From Alginatibacterium sediminis (GTDB lineage Bacteria; Pseudomonadota; Gammaproteobacteria; Enterobacterales; Celerinatantimonadaceae), in the NCBI RefSeq assembly GCF_003610775.1, contig NZ_RAQO01000002.1, positions 1 to 64,000 of the forward strand: a stretch of 64,000 nt of DNA, read 5' to 3'. Made by a program: the position numbers and the translations under genes. Positions within the stretch are counted from its first letter, which is position 1. Each line of letters opens with the position of its first letter. Positions 29,001-38,307 of the stretch are shown here, piece by piece. The notes under the pieces are model-generated. The model worked only from the letters and a program-made list of their open reading frames with translations, did not search any database and was not told the origin of the DNA.

Positions 29001-31173
29001 ACTCATGATTGCGGATCCCGAGCGCCATTTTGGTCAGAGTTTGAATTCCAGCATTCGCTTTTCGAGTTTCAATTTCTGAAGTAAGTTCAAAGCCAGGGTC
29101 TTTAAGTAGAATATTCAGCGTGCTACTTTGTTCAGCTTTTAATAGGCCTATTTCAACCAAGGTACGTTTGAAACGACTGTTGCTTAGCATTAGGCCTTGA
29201 TCGTTTAGCACATATGACTCTCCACTTTGTCCAAAGCGAGCATTTTGAACGATGGATGTGTATTCATTGAGTGGGTCTAAACGTATCGTTAATATGGCAA
29301 TAATATCGCCAAATTTATCGTAGATAGGTGCTGCCACAAACATCGTGTATTCCATTTCGTCCAACTCAGAGAAAATGGGGGGAACGAATACAGTTTCACC
29401 TTGTAATACCCGTCGAAATAAATCTTCACGTTGTTTGGCAATGATATTAAGCTGACCAACATTTACGTCGCGTTTTGACGCTAAACTGAGACCCCTTGGG
29501 CTAATAATAAAAAAGCCGAGTTCACCCGTAATATCTTCAAATCGGTTTAAATAATCCCGGGTTTTTTGTAGCTCCAAAGACTGTAAAAGTTTCTCAGGAT
29601 TGCTCTCTAACAACAGTAAGTCTTCAACCAGTCGATTGAGGTTCTGATTTCTTGATAAGACATTTGCAGCATTACTTGCCCGCCCGATATAACTCTCCAA
29701 TCGTTCCATCGATGTTGCAGACAGAACTTTTAATGTCGATACGTTTTTACTCACCATATTTTTATGAATGGTGTTTTGAGCGTTGATGACCACAACAATC
29801 ACCAAGGTTGCAAACGTTGCTAAGCCCAGCATCACCATACGTCGGAAATTGTCTGACCCAAACGCCAATTCAATTTTATCAGAGCGCGAGTAACGCCTAA
29901 GAATGAATGCAATAAGCATTAACACGACAAGCAATGTAGCCAAGATTGCTAAAAGCTTAATGATGTCCTTGGGTACAACGCTCATGGTGTCGATTTCGAT
30001 AGCTTCTAGCTGTGTCCAACGTTCGCTAGTTGCTAAGTGTTGCTCATTACTAATTTGGCCTAAGCCTTTGCGAATAATGCTGACCAACTCTGCTTGGGTG
30101 TTCTGAACCAACATATGTAGTTGTGGCGATCCAAAGGCGCGGTCTTCTAAAACTTTGAGCCCACTAATATTGTAATCTAGACGATACTTGTCGATGACCA
30201 AGCGCGCATCAAGTAGCGCAGCAACCTTACCATCGAGGACGGCATCCACTGAATCCGATAAATGAGGATAAGTAATGAGTTCGATCTCGGGGTGGTTTTC
30301 CTTTAATGCTTTGGTATGCGCATAACCTTGTGTAATCGCTAGCCGTTTGCCTCGGAGATCAGCAAAACTAGATATTTGGGATTCAGCTTTCACAAACAAA
30401 CTTTCATCTAGACTGAAATAGCTCGGACTGTGTTCAGCTGACGCTGTTCGTTCTTTGGAGAAAAAAACTGCAGGTAAGATCTCAACTTCTGAGTTATTAA
30501 AACCGTTAAGCGCGAGCCCCCAATTATCAAAATGGACAGGATCGAATTTGAGGCCGGTACTATTCTCGATATAACGTAAATAGTCCCATGCAATACCTGC
30601 TGGGCTACCGTTTGGCTGAGTAAAAATAACCGGAGCCCAATTGGTTAAAGCAATCCGAACACGTGGATTATTTTGGATCCATTTTCTTTCGTTATCGCTA
30701 AGTTGATAGTTTTGCCGGGCTGAAATAGAAATCTGTTCTTTAATGATGGTCGCTTCAAGCGCCGCTAGATCAAAATAGATCACCAACTGACCCAAAGATT
30801 CACCTTGATAACGAACTTCAAAACTGCGCATATCAAGGTTGTATACAGCTTCTGGCAATGTATCACCAAATGTTAACTGCCCTTCGTTGCGATAAAAACG
30901 GAGTAATTCTTGCCCTGTAAAGCCATCTACAATACGCATCGCCTTTACATTTTTCACCTGTTTCAATTCACCTTCAAATATATTCTGCAATTGTTCTATA
31001 TCGAGGTTATACATAGGAACAGACGCCATGCGCGCTAAGCGGTCTCCTTCTCGAAGAGCGGCAACTTGGCTAGGGCTCAGATCTTGATCTTCAATGAAAT
31101 AGTTAGGGCGAGCAAAAACGATAGAACTAAAACACAACAACACAATCAGCAGTTGGTACAAACTTCGAAACAT
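26089..31173 (-). CDS. Very large BvgS-like hybrid sensor histidine kinase with two periplasmic sensors
   Basis: From ATG at 31173 (AAAGGGAG upstream) it has 1694 residues. Order: signal peptide (1-21, ending VFA); an unassigned region; a solute-binding family 3 domain (about 170-390); two membrane segments (408-427, 446-463); a double-Cache-like extracellular region (about 480-765); a third membrane segment (774-794); coiled coil; PAS (about 830-940); HisKA with phospho-His970 in [16 protein letters not shown]; HATPase with [10 protein letters not shown]; two receivers (MDWKMP and MDVQMP aspartates); and a phosphotransfer domain with [11 protein letters not shown]. The two distinct sensors in one chain are unusual. 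Ligands are unknown. The partner is the HD-GYP regulator directly downstream. Confidence 0.9.
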   Translation of the reverse strand: MFRSLYQLLIVLLCFSSIVFARPNYFIEDQDLSPSQVAALREGDRLARMASVPMYNLDIEQLQNIFEGELKQVKNVKAMRIVDGFTGQELLRFYRNEGQLTFGDTLPEAVYNLDMRSFEVRYQGESLGQLVIYFDLAALEATIIKEQISISARQNYQLSDNERKWIQNNPRVRIALTNWAPVIFTQPNGSPAGIAWDYLRYIENSTGLKFDPVHFDNWGLALNGFNNSEVEILPAVFFSKERTASAEHSPSYFSLDESLFVKAESQISSFADLRGKRLAITQGYAHTKALKENHPEIELITYPHLSDSVDAVLDGKVAALLDARLVIDKYRLDYNISGLKVLEDRAFGSPQLHMLVQNTQAELVSIIRKGLGQISNEQHLATSERWTQLEAIEIDTMSVVPKDIIKLLAILATLLVVLMLIAFILRRYSRSDKIELAFGSDNFRRMVMLGLATFATLVIVVVINAQNTIHKNMVSKNVSTLKVLSATSMERLESYIGRASNAANVLSRNQNLNRLVEDLLLLESNPEKLLQSLELQKTRDYLNRFEDITGELGFFIISPRGLSLASKRDVNVGQLNIIAKQREDLFRRVLQGETVFVPPIFSELDEMEYTMFVAAPIYDKFGDIIAILTIRLDPLNEYTSIVQNARFGQSGESYVLNDQGLMLSNSRFKRTLVEIGLLKAEQSSTLNILLKDPGFELTSEIETRKANAGIQTLTKMALGIRNHESGFSQDPYRDYRGVEVMGAWNWSKELQVGIASEIDLNESLIGYNRVRVGTLTLAVVIILFCAVSVMFTLNLGRRATKRLSESRDELEARVASRTQELHEEKALLSSLLNSLPDLVYYKNKQGQYLGHNQSYTQWIDPTLLPLVGKTDQELGFTELEQVSKTLEAKAIQDDRSHTSEYELVNHVGEVKMFDTIHSPIRSIDNEVVGVVGVARDITARKNMEVELAQAKEQAELASRAKSDFLANMSHEIRTPMNAIIGMSYLALETDLNHKQRNYIDKVHRSAESLLGIINDILDVSKIEAGKLSLENIPFELEEVLDHIISTVSLKAEENGIELLLDIDPKINSSLIGDPLRVGQIVLNLLNNAIKFTSDGEIIIRIKQTSIHENISQLRFEVQDSGIGMSQEQIQNLFKAFSQADSSTTRKYGGTGLGLSISKTLAEMMGGEIGVESEAGVGSLFWFSISAKVQEQVQAPKVKRQLSFSDLRLLVVDDNSSAREILEQMLSNIGVGHIDLAANAQEALTAVEQSSNDNLAYDLVFMDWKMPTVDGIDCIRLLQERFGQTSPSVVMVTAHGRDEALVEAQSKDVEPQGVLSKPVTASSLVDSIMAALGQKDGAVGLKPKARDKLETESLQGAKILLVEDNEFNQELAKDILSHNGLQVEIANNGREAIDQLTLDSDFDAVLMDVQMPVMDGYTATRHLRALPQFKQLPIIAMTANVMTSDLENAQQAGMSGHIGKPINIKDLFKTLTKLVQVKPERQQSVSSTQSDSQLEHQFNFAALSLLDTKQALQQVNNDSRLYHKLLGQFLDSNEHTIGLLKTAYQEQDIDDLKRVAHTLKGASGSIGARQVQDLASRIENDSSTIESAIVDQIDEQLSLVLSQISDYLDQDQRPQKRASSAQIGLDNQEIQSLLKTLQEQLTEYDTAATDTIAIMLDMDLEANTRAAIDKVASKIDMFEFDDALEALSIPIANLK

Positions 31174-31380
31174 CCTAGCTCCCTTTATGATTGAGTTTCC
31201 ATACACAAGTTTGTTTTATAGGCATATTTAATATTCTAGCGTAATTTACTGTTGTTACTTGTATTTTTATCAGTAAATAACTTAGAAAGCTTGGCTTCAT
31301 CGGCTCAAGAAAAATGAAAATGAGAATAAGACAAGACCACGTTACATTGCGGGCGGTAAATTACAGAATCGGAGGCAAAA

Positions 31381-31406
31381 AAAACCAGTACACAAGTACT
31401 GGTTTT
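31381..31406 (-). terminator. Intrinsic terminator of the trpS operon
   Basis: AAAACCAGTAC, loop ACAA, GTACTGGTTTT: a perfect eleven-pair stem, with a run of eight A on the left that reads as T on the transcribed strand, 21 bases after the trpS stop. Confidence 0.93.
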
Positions 31407-31426
31407 ATATCGAACACAAGGATTGT

Positions 31427-32425
31427 TTAACGAATAAACCCTATCGCATCATATACACTATCAAGTGTTGGCTGCGAATGTTCTCTAGCTCGCGCAGACC
31501 CTTTGTGCAACAGTTCAAGCATGCTCGATTCGTCTTCGCGTAACGAATAATAACGTTCTTGGAACGGTTCAAGCATCGCCACTACAGCATCGGCAGTATC
31601 GACTTTCAAGTGACCATACATTTTACCTTCGTAGCTTTCGACCAAAGATTCCATCGATGTACCCGTTGCGATGTGTTGCAGCGTTAACAGATTAGATATA
31701 CCGGGTTTCTCGCTTGGATTGAAATAGATTCGTGCTTGGTCGTCAGCATCAGTTACCGCTGCTTTAATCTTCTTAGCAATGACCTTTGGTGCATCATCAA
31801 GCAAAATAAATGCTTTAGGATTTTCGTCCGATTTAGACATTTTTTTAGTTGGGTCTTGTAGCGACATGACTCGCGCCCCTACTTTAGGGATCATCGGTTC
31901 AGGAATAGTAAATACGTCACCATAAAGTGTATTAAAACGGTGAGCAATATCTCGAGCTAATTCGAGATGTTGCTTCTGGTCGTCTCCAACTGGCACATAT
32001 TTCGGCTGGTACAACAGAATATCCGCGGCCATTAATACCGGATAAGCGTATAGACCCACATTAATATTATTCGAATGTTGGCCTGACTTATCTTTGAACT
32101 GAGTCATACGATTCAGCTCGCCCATTTGAGTGTAGCAATTTAAGGCCCAAGCCAACTGTGCGTGTTGCGGCACCTGTGATTGGATAAAGATAGTACTTTG
32201 CTCAGGATCAAGGCCGCAAGCCACATACATCGCAAACGCATCTAGCGTTCGCTGACGTAACAGCTTTGGATCTTGTCGAACCGTGATTGCATGTTGATCT
32301 ACCATCATAAAATGGCAGTCATTCTCAGTTTGCATTTGTTTCCATTGATGAATAGCACCAATGTAATTTCCTAGAGTCAATGCGCCTGAGGGCTGGATTC
32401 CGCTGAGAACAATCGGCTTTGTCAT
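31427..32425 (-). CDS. trpS: Tryptophanyl-tRNA synthetase
   Basis: A 332-residue class I synthetase that charges tRNA-Trp. The HIGH-like motif is in [16 protein letters not shown], the tryptophan pocket includes [13 protein letters not shown] and [18 protein letters not shown], and KMSKS is in [11 protein letters not shown]. Length is normal. It ends the leftward block that starts at pilM or a promoter nearer, and is followed by a strong terminator; gph lies one base upstream. Confidence 0.97.
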   Translation of the reverse strand: MTKPIVLSGIQPSGALTLGNYIGAIHQWKQMQTENDCHFMMVDQHAITVRQDPKLLRQRTLDAFAMYVACGLDPEQSTIFIQSQVPQHAQLAWALNCYTQMGELNRMTQFKDKSGQHSNNINVGLYAYPVLMAADILLYQPKYVPVGDDQKQHLELARDIAHRFNTLYGDVFTIPEPMIPKVGARVMSLQDPTKKMSKSDENPKAFILLDDAPKVIAKKIKAAVTDADDQARIYFNPSEKPGISNLLTLQHIATGTSMESLVESYEGKMYGHLKVDTADAVVAMLEPFQERYYSLREDESSMLELLHKGSARAREHSQPTLDSVYDAIGFIR

Positions 32426-32426
32426 G

Positions 32427-33131
32427 CTATTTACTACCTACCAAATTAAGAGCTTGATGAAAAAATGAGTGTAAATTGTCGCTAGTATAGTCAGGACCGT
32501 AGCTGGCGATATCTTCGCCATAGTTATAGCCATAACTCAAACCTAAACTTGGACATGAAGCAGCTTTAGCAGCTTCAATGTCATTGCGTGAATCGCCAAC
32601 CATCAAGGTGTGACTCGCACGCGCACCTAGATTAGATAAAACGTGTAGCAAAGGCAAAGGACTTGGTTTCTTTTCTGCCAAACAGTCTCCGCCCAATACC
32701 ATTTCGAAGTAGGACTCTAAATGAGCAAGCTTAAGTAACTCAAGAGTAAATTCAAGAGGTTTGTTGGTTACTAAAGCCATTGGGATATGATGTTGCTTTA
32801 GAAGTTCAAGAGCCTCAATTGCACCATCATATAAGCTACTATTAATCCATAAACCTTGTGCATAATGATGATTAAAACTAGTTCGAGCTTTGAGATAAAG
32901 AGCCTCGTCAATTGAGTCCTTGATTTCTGAACTGCCGCTTAGAGCACGGCGAACTAAGACTTCAGCGCCATTGCCAACCCAAGAACAAACTAACTCTTGT
33001 GCAAAAGTCGAACGTTCAAGATCTTGTAGCATATTATTAATCGCCAACGCCAAGTCTGGAGCGCTATCAACTAAAGTGCCATCTAAATCAAAGATAACTA
33101 AGTCTAACGCCTTAAAATCAATGTTATTCAT
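32427..33131 (-). CDS. gph: Phosphoglycolate phosphatase
   Basis: A 234-residue HAD phosphatase. Motif I is [17 protein letters not shown], motif II in [10 protein letters not shown], motif III lysine near [11 protein letters not shown], motif [14 protein letters not shown]; the cap domain lies between I and II. In this fixed gene neighbourhood (rpe-gph-trpS) it removes 2-phosphoglycolate formed during DNA 3'-end repair. It starts three bases after rpe. Confidence 0.94.
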   Translation of the reverse strand: MNNIDFKALDLVIFDLDGTLVDSAPDLALAINNMLQDLERSTFAQELVCSWVGNGAEVLVRRALSGSSEIKDSIDEALYLKARTSFNHHYAQGLWINSSLYDGAIEALELLKQHHIPMALVTNKPLEFTLELLKLAHLESYFEMVLGGDCLAEKKPSPLPLLHVLSNLGARASHTLMVGDSRNDIEAAKAASCPSLGLSYGYNYGEDIASYGPDYTSDNLHSFFHQALNLVGSK

Positions 33132-33134
33132 GGC

Positions 33135-33803
33135 CTAAATGTTTCCTAATTGCTGACGCATTTCGTCAATTGCAGTTTGGTAATTATCTTGATTAAAAAT
33201 TGCAGAGCCTGCCACAAATACATCGGCTCCAGCGGATGCAACTTCCGCAATATTGTGTGCGCCAATTCCGCCATCAACTTCTAGGCGAATATCAAAACCA
33301 GACTTATCGATACGCTCACGGACCAATCTAATTTTATCTAAGGTCGCCGGAATAAAACTTTGACCGCCAAAACCAGGATTCACAGACATAAGTAGTATCA
33401 TATCCAATTTATCCATCACGTGATCGAGGTAGTGCAACGGTGTTGCCGGATTAAAAACCAGACCAGCTTTACAGCCCTCAGACTTAATTAATTGCAGGCT
33501 TCGGTCTATATGTTCACTAGCTTCCGCATGAAAGGTAATAATGCTAGCTCCGGCTTGCGCAAATTGCGGAATGATCGCGTCCACAGGCTTAACCATCAAG
33601 TGCACATCAATTTCTGCACTTATGCCATAATCACGTAAAGCTTTACAAACCATAGGGCCAAAACTTAAGTTAGGTACATAGTGATTGTCCATCACATCGA
33701 AATGCACAATATCAGCACCTGCAGCGAGAACGTTTTCAACTTCTTCACCTAAACGTGCGAAATCGGCAGCTAAAATTGAGGGGGCAATTAAAAATGGTTT
33801 CAT
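33135..33803 (-). CDS. rpe: Ribulose-phosphate 3-epimerase
   Basis: A 222-residue TIM-barrel enzyme interconverting ribulose 5-phosphate and xylulose 5-phosphate. [34 protein letters not shown] with metal-binding His and catalytic Asp, [15 protein letters not shown] and the catalytic Asp in LEVDGGI are all present. It is followed by gph with a 3-base gap. A small opposite-strand gene (DUF2970) lies between it and dam. Confidence 0.96.
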   Translation of the reverse strand: MKPFLIAPSILAADFARLGEEVENVLAAGADIVHFDVMDNHYVPNLSFGPMVCKALRDYGISAEIDVHLMVKPVDAIIPQFAQAGASIITFHAEASEHIDRSLQLIKSEGCKAGLVFNPATPLHYLDHVMDKLDMILLMSVNPGFGGQSFIPATLDKIRLVRERIDKSGFDIRLEVDGGIGAHNIAEVASAGADVFVAGSAIFNQDNYQTAIDEMRQQLGNI

Positions 33804-33876
33804 ATCAAACTCAGATTATGGCGTTATGGCTGGCAATATTAGCCTAGTTGCCCCCACATTTGGAGAAAAACAAGGC

Positions 33877-34047
33877 ATGTCGATAGTAAAGAGCGTTTTA
33901 GGCGCATTATTTGGTGTGCAATCGGAGAAAACCCGCGAGCATGATTTTAAACAACAAAGGGCTCGCGATTTCATTATTGTTGGCGTGATCTTAATCATTG
34001 CAATGCTACTAGGCGTGGCTAGCCTCGTCCATTGGCTTGTACCTTAG
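33877..34047 (+). CDS. DUF2970 small membrane protein
   Basis: A 56-residue protein on the strand opposite to all neighbours. From the ATG at 33877 (CAAGG upstream) it reads SIVKSVLGALFGVQSEKTREHDF, typical of DUF2970 (FGVQS...R..DF), then one membrane segment (about 31-53). The function of the family is unknown. Its last 29 bases overlap the 3' end of dam tail to tail, and its 5' region reads away from the rpe start. Confidence 0.8.
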   Translation: MSIVKSVLGALFGVQSEKTREHDFKQQRARDFIIVGVILIIAMLLGVASLVHWLVP

Positions 34048-34870
34048 CTTCTTCTAGGTAACCTGGATAAAGTGCAATTAGCTCAGCAACTTTCTTACGA
34101 CCATTACCTTTCGGGCTAATGGTACGTTTAACTTGGAGTTTAGCTAGTAAACTGCCTTGATAAATGTCGCGCGTGATTGGCAAATCATGATTGCTGATTA
34201 CCACTGTCGCACCATTTCGTTGGGCTTTCTCAGCAAGTTGTCCTAAACGTTTTTGATCTTCTAAGCCAAAGCCATCTCGACTATAAGAGGTAAATTGAGC
34301 GGATTTACTAATCGGCGCATATGGGGGATCGCAATACACGACATCGCCATAGCCAAAGTCTTTAAATGCAGTTACATAACTACAGCAACGAAATTTCGCC
34401 CGTTGTGATTTTTCAGCAAAAACTTCTAGTTCGTGGTGCGGAAAGTATGGCCGTTTATAACGACCAAAAGGTACGTTAAAAATGCCCTTTTTGTTGTAAC
34501 GACATAAGCCGTTATAACCATGACGATTCATATATAAAAACATTAAAGCTCGTTGGTAACTATCTTGACAAGCATTAAACTCTTTACGAATTTCATAGTA
34601 ACGCTCGGAGTCATTGTGCTCTTGGTTAAAATAGAGTTGAGCGTCTTTGATGAATCGGTCGCCGCGTTTTTGGATAATCCGATACATGGTGATTAAGTCA
34701 GGATTGATATCGCAAAGCTCATACCGAGAATAGTTGGTATTCAGAAATACCGAACCCGCACCAACGAAGGGCTCTATCAGAACATCGCCTTCAGGTAAGT
34801 AATTGTTTAGCTCGTCGATAAGTCCGTACTTACCGCCAGCCCATTTTAGGAATGCACGTGTTTTTTTCAT
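34019..34870 (-). CDS. dam: DNA adenine methyltransferase Dam
   Basis: A 283-residue N6-adenine methyltransferase acting on GATC. FLKWAGGKYGLIDEL (SAM-binding motif with WAGGK), EPFVGAGSVFLN and the catalytic DPPY in VYCDPPYAPIS give the alpha-class order; YNGLCRYNKKGIFNVPFGRY matches E. coli Dam closely. It controls mismatch repair strand choice and replication timing. It starts three bases after the damX stop; its 3' end overlaps the DUF2970 gene. Confidence 0.96.
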   Translation of the reverse strand: MKKTRAFLKWAGGKYGLIDELNNYLPEGDVLIEPFVGAGSVFLNTNYSRYELCDINPDLITMYRIIQKRGDRFIKDAQLYFNQEHNDSERYYEIRKEFNACQDSYQRALMFLYMNRHGYNGLCRYNKKGIFNVPFGRYKRPYFPHHELEVFAEKSQRAKFRCCSYVTAFKDFGYGDVVYCDPPYAPISKSAQFTSYSRDGFGLEDQKRLGQLAEKAQRNGATVVISNHDLPITRDIYQGSLLAKLQVKRTISPKGNGRKKVAELIALYPGYLEEAKVQANGRG

Positions 34871-34873
34871 GCC

Positions 34874-36547
34874 TTAGGGCTGCATCTCAAATTGTACCTG
34901 CTTTAATTGTTTGAGTAAGGAATCTATACCTTGATTCTTCAATCGTTGGCGTGCGTCATTTGCACTCTGGCGCGTATCAAAGTTGCCATAAACAACCTTA
35001 TATGGCGTTTTCGGATTCACATTTGAGCGATATACCCAAACCGGTTGTGCCCATGGTTGACTATCGGCAAAGGTTTTAGCTTTGGCTTCGTTAGCTAGAG
35101 CGATAAGTTGGAGTGTATAACGGCTGCCATCAATTTTCATTAAAGGGTGGGTTATTGAGCTAGACCCCGTTGCAGAAGGTTTTTGTTCAGAGACTATCGT
35201 CGTCTCAGCTATAGCTTGAGGCTCGGTCACAACCGTTGGTTTTGTGGCTTCTTCAACTACGACTGGCTTTATATCTTCTGGCACTTCTTCCGGGACGGCT
35301 AGCGTCGTGTCCGTTTGCGTGGCTTTAGCTTCACTTACGAGCAATTCACTTGTCGACACCACCGCACTTTGAGTTTCAGTTAGCGTCTCGGCTATTGCAG
35401 TCACACTTTCTTCTGTTGTATTTGGGGTCTGTAAGGCTGTTTCAACCGCCTGAGGATTATTTTGTTCTTCAATGATCCGGCTTACCACTTCATCTTGCAC
35501 TACAATGCGTAAACCGCTTTGTTCTTGTTTGTCTTCTAATCGCACTTCTTTGACTTCACCAGACTCAGGCAACACTGCATTGTCATCCCCATATCCAAGC
35601 TCAGTTGTAGCCGTTTCGCTCGCGGCTTCTGCTTCCGCTTGGCTTGGAGAACTTACAGGCTCTTTTTCACCAGTATCTCCTGGAGCGCCGTTTGAGGCTG
35701 CGTCTTTCTCTATAGTTTCGATAGCTTGACGCTGTGGTTCCAATTGTGAGGTGTTAGCTAACATTTGGTAAAGAAGTCCCGCAAGCGCTGCAATAAGAAT
35801 AATTGCCACCGCCAACAACACTAGATTTTTCTTCGAACTGGGTGTGTCTGACATTATGACCTCTCCATTGACGATTTGGTCGACAAAAAATACAACGCGT
35901 TTAGGATTAAAACGCGCTAATCGTAGTTGCCGTTCTATTGCTTCACGATTTTCCATCTGTGCTTGATAACCAGCTCGCTCAAACAACAAACGCGCTAAAA
36001 TAGTCACTTCACCTGCGGTTAGCGGCGGAATACTAAGCCAAATCGCTTGGATTTCGGTTTGCCCTACAACGGCTTCAGCTTCTGCAAAAAGCTGTTCTTC
36101 ATCACCAATGAGTACTATCGATAAGCGCTGACTGAATCGAGTAGGATAACTATGCAGTAAAACAAGCAGTTCTAAGATCAAATCTGCGCTAAGGTTCTGA
36201 GCGTTATCAACGACCAATAATTGCGGGCCATCAACATGATCTAAATTTCTAAAAAGACTATCAGCGATTGGATCGTCTTGATTAAACAAAGGCTCTGCAA
36301 CCAATTGCAGCATTAATGCCCGTCTAAAATCCCCATCTTCACTATCGGCATCGACACTAACGAGTGCGTGCTGAGAAAACTGAGCTTGTTCTAATAATTC
36401 TTGAGCAATTAAAGACTTGCCACCGCCAGGGCTCGCCCCAACTAACACCAAGCTAGATTTAAATCGAATTTGAGAATGGATACGTTGGCAGAGTAACTGC
36501 TGACTTGGTAGATGAGCAAATGGAACATCCCCCAGCAATTGGCTCAT
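34874..36547 (-). CDS. damX: Cell division protein DamX (AAA ATPase plus SPOR domain)
   Basis: A 557-residue protein. The N-terminal AAA/ExeA-like ATPase (about 1-215) has Walker A GASPGGGKSLIA and LLVVDNAQNL; a membrane segment (about 242-264, VLLAVAIILIAALAGLLYQM) follows; then a long acidic, Thr/Glu/Ser-rich linker (about 270-470); and a C-terminal SPOR domain (about 475-555, YTLQLIALANEAKAK to the end) that binds septal peptidoglycan. This is the DamX layout; E. coli DamX lacks a good ATPase, whereas this ATPase looks intact. Adjacent to aroB and dam as in enteric bacteria. Confidence 0.92.
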   Translation of the reverse strand: MSQLLGDVPFAHLPSQQLLCQRIHSQIRFKSSLVLVGASPGGGKSLIAQELLEQAQFSQHALVSVDADSEDGDFRRALMLQLVAEPLFNQDDPIADSLFRNLDHVDGPQLLVVDNAQNLSADLILELLVLLHSYPTRFSQRLSIVLIGDEEQLFAEAEAVVGQTEIQAIWLSIPPLTAGEVTILARLLFERAGYQAQMENREAIERQLRLARFNPKRVVFFVDQIVNGEVIMSDTPSSKKNLVLLAVAIILIAALAGLLYQMLANTSQLEPQRQAIETIEKDAASNGAPGDTGEKEPVSSPSQAEAEAASETATTELGYGDDNAVLPESGEVKEVRLEDKQEQSGLRIVVQDEVVSRIIEEQNNPQAVETALQTPNTTEESVTAIAETLTETQSAVVSTSELLVSEAKATQTDTTLAVPEEVPEDIKPVVVEEATKPTVVTEPQAIAETTIVSEQKPSATGSSSITHPLMKIDGSRYTLQLIALANEAKAKTFADSQPWAQPVWVYRSNVNPKTPYKVVYGNFDTRQSANDARQRLKNQGIDSLLKQLKQVQFEMQP

Positions 36548-37633
36548 TTAATACCTCGCGCGAAGCGCCTGAATACTGTTTTCAACTTGCTCGGCCTCAA
36601 TATGCTTAACCAAACTAGCTTGGCCAATTTGGCTTGGCAAAATGAGTCGCATTTGGCCATTTTCGGCTTTCTTATCTCGGCGCATATGCACCAAAAAGTG
36701 TTCGAGCTGCATTGACTCAGGTGGAAGTACAGGCAATCCAGCAGCCTCAATAAGCGCTAATATCCGAACCACACTTTCTTCGTCAAGCATACCTTCTAGC
36801 TGCGCGCACACAGCAGCCAAAGCCATGCCACTAGCAACCGCTTCGCCATGCAGCCATTGCCCATATCCTTGGTCCGCTTCGATAGCATGCCCATAAGTAT
36901 GGCCAAGATTTAACAAAGCGCGAATTCCTTGTTCGGTCTCATCCTCAGCTACTACCAATGCTTTAATTTCACAGCAGCGGTGAATCGCATACGCTAAAGC
37001 GTTACGATCTAAAGATAAAAGAGCGCTCATGTTCTGTTCAAGCCACGCGAAAAAGTCAGCATCGTAAATAATACCGTACTTGATCACTTCAGCTATACCA
37101 GCTTTGAGTTCCCGGTGCGGCAACGTTGACAAGCAGTCTAAATCAATCACCACAGATTTGGGCTGATAGAAGGCTCCTATCATGTTTTTGCCTAAAGGGT
37201 GATTGACGGCCGTTTTACCACCAACTGAAGAATCAACTTGTGATAACAAAGTGGTAGGGACCTGAATAAAATCTACGCCACGTTGGTAACTTGCGGCAGC
37301 AAAACCGGTCATGTCACCAATAACTCCGCCACCGAGTGCAATTAACGTTGTATCGCGACCATGACTACCTTCAAGTAAAGCAGTAAATATTTGGTCGAGT
37401 ACAGCTAATGTTTTGTATTGCTCACCGTCAGGCAAAATACATACATCAAGTTGATACTCACTTAGGCTTCTTTCAAGCGTTTGCAAATATAAAGGAGCAA
37501 TAGTCTCGTTGGTTACAATCATGACTCGTTTGGAGCGGATATGAGAACGAAACATATCCGCTTGCGAAAGTAATCCGCCTTGAATATGAATCGTGTAACT
37601 ACGTTGGTCTAGTTCTACTTGAAGCGCTTGCAT
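36548..37633 (-). CDS. aroB: 3-dehydroquinate synthase
   Basis: A 361-residue NAD- and zinc-dependent enzyme, second step of the shikimate pathway. [22 protein letters not shown] binds [23 protein letters not shown] and [15 protein letters not shown] are hallmark stretches, and the zinc ligands include Glu in AEVIKYG, His in [11 protein letters not shown] and His in [10 protein letters not shown]. It lies seven bases downstream of aroK and directly abuts damX. Confidence 0.97.
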   Translation of the reverse strand: MQALQVELDQRSYTIHIQGGLLSQADMFRSHIRSKRVMIVTNETIAPLYLQTLERSLSEYQLDVCILPDGEQYKTLAVLDQIFTALLEGSHGRDTTLIALGGGVIGDMTGFAAASYQRGVDFIQVPTTLLSQVDSSVGGKTAVNHPLGKNMIGAFYQPKSVVIDLDCLSTLPHRELKAGIAEVIKYGIIYDADFFAWLEQNMSALLSLDRNALAYAIHRCCEIKALVVAEDETEQGIRALLNLGHTYGHAIEADQGYGQWLHGEAVASGMALAAVCAQLEGMLDEESVVRILALIEAAGLPVLPPESMQLEHFLVHMRRDKKAENGQMRLILPSQIGQASLVKHIEAEQVENSIQALRARY

Positions 37634-37639
37634 AGCTGC

Positions 37640-38155
37640 TTAAAAACCTAATTGGTCAATGATTTGATTAGCGACGGCTTTAGCGCTTTGATCATCAGTT
37701 TTAACACTATAATCAGCGATTTCGTCATATAACGGGTTACGCTCAGCAGCCAGTGACTCGAGTACACCGCGGGGTTCTTCGGTTTGCAACAAAGGCCGAC
37801 GCTTATCACGCTGGGTTCGCGCAAACTGCTTGTCGATCGTTGTTTCCAAATACACAACAATGCCGCGTGCAGATAAATGGTTACGGTTCTCTTTGCTTAA
37901 TATAGAGCCACCACCAGTTGCTAGCACAATGCCTTGCTCTTGCGTTAGGTCGTCGATTACGGTTTCTTCACGCACGCGAAAACCTGCTTCGCCTTCTACG
38001 TCGAATACCCATGCAATATCAGCTCCGGTTCGTTTCTCAATTTCTTGATCAGTGTCGTGGAACTGCATATGAAGTTGTTGTGCCAAATGTCGTCCAATAG
38101 TGCTTTTTCCAGCACCCATCGGTCCGATTAGAAAGATATTTCGTTTTTCAGCCAT
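37640..38155 (-). CDS. aroK: Shikimate kinase I
   Basis: A 171-residue kinase phosphorylating shikimate. Walker A is [17 protein letters not shown], followed by [33 protein letters not shown] and the lid RDKRRPLL. Same-strand neighbours pilQ (upstream, 152-base gap) and aroB (downstream) are in the standard gammaproteobacterial order. Confidence 0.96.
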   Translation of the reverse strand: MAEKRNIFLIGPMGAGKSTIGRHLAQQLHMQFHDTDQEIEKRTGADIAWVFDVEGEAGFRVREETVIDDLTQEQGIVLATGGGSILSKENRNHLSARGIVVYLETTIDKQFARTQRDKRRPLLQTEEPRGVLESLAAERNPLYDEIADYSVKTDDQSAKAVANQIIDQLGF

Positions 38156-38307
38156 GTGTCTTATTTTTTTAGTTTACGTCTTTGGGTCATCTCCCGCGGT
38201 GCAGAGATGGGTTCTACCAACCTTAGCTTTAAGATCAGGCCGGCGATTATCTCAGCTACGACCCTTGGATTGCAAGCGCAAACTTCAGGCCGTGACCAAG
38301 TCACCAA

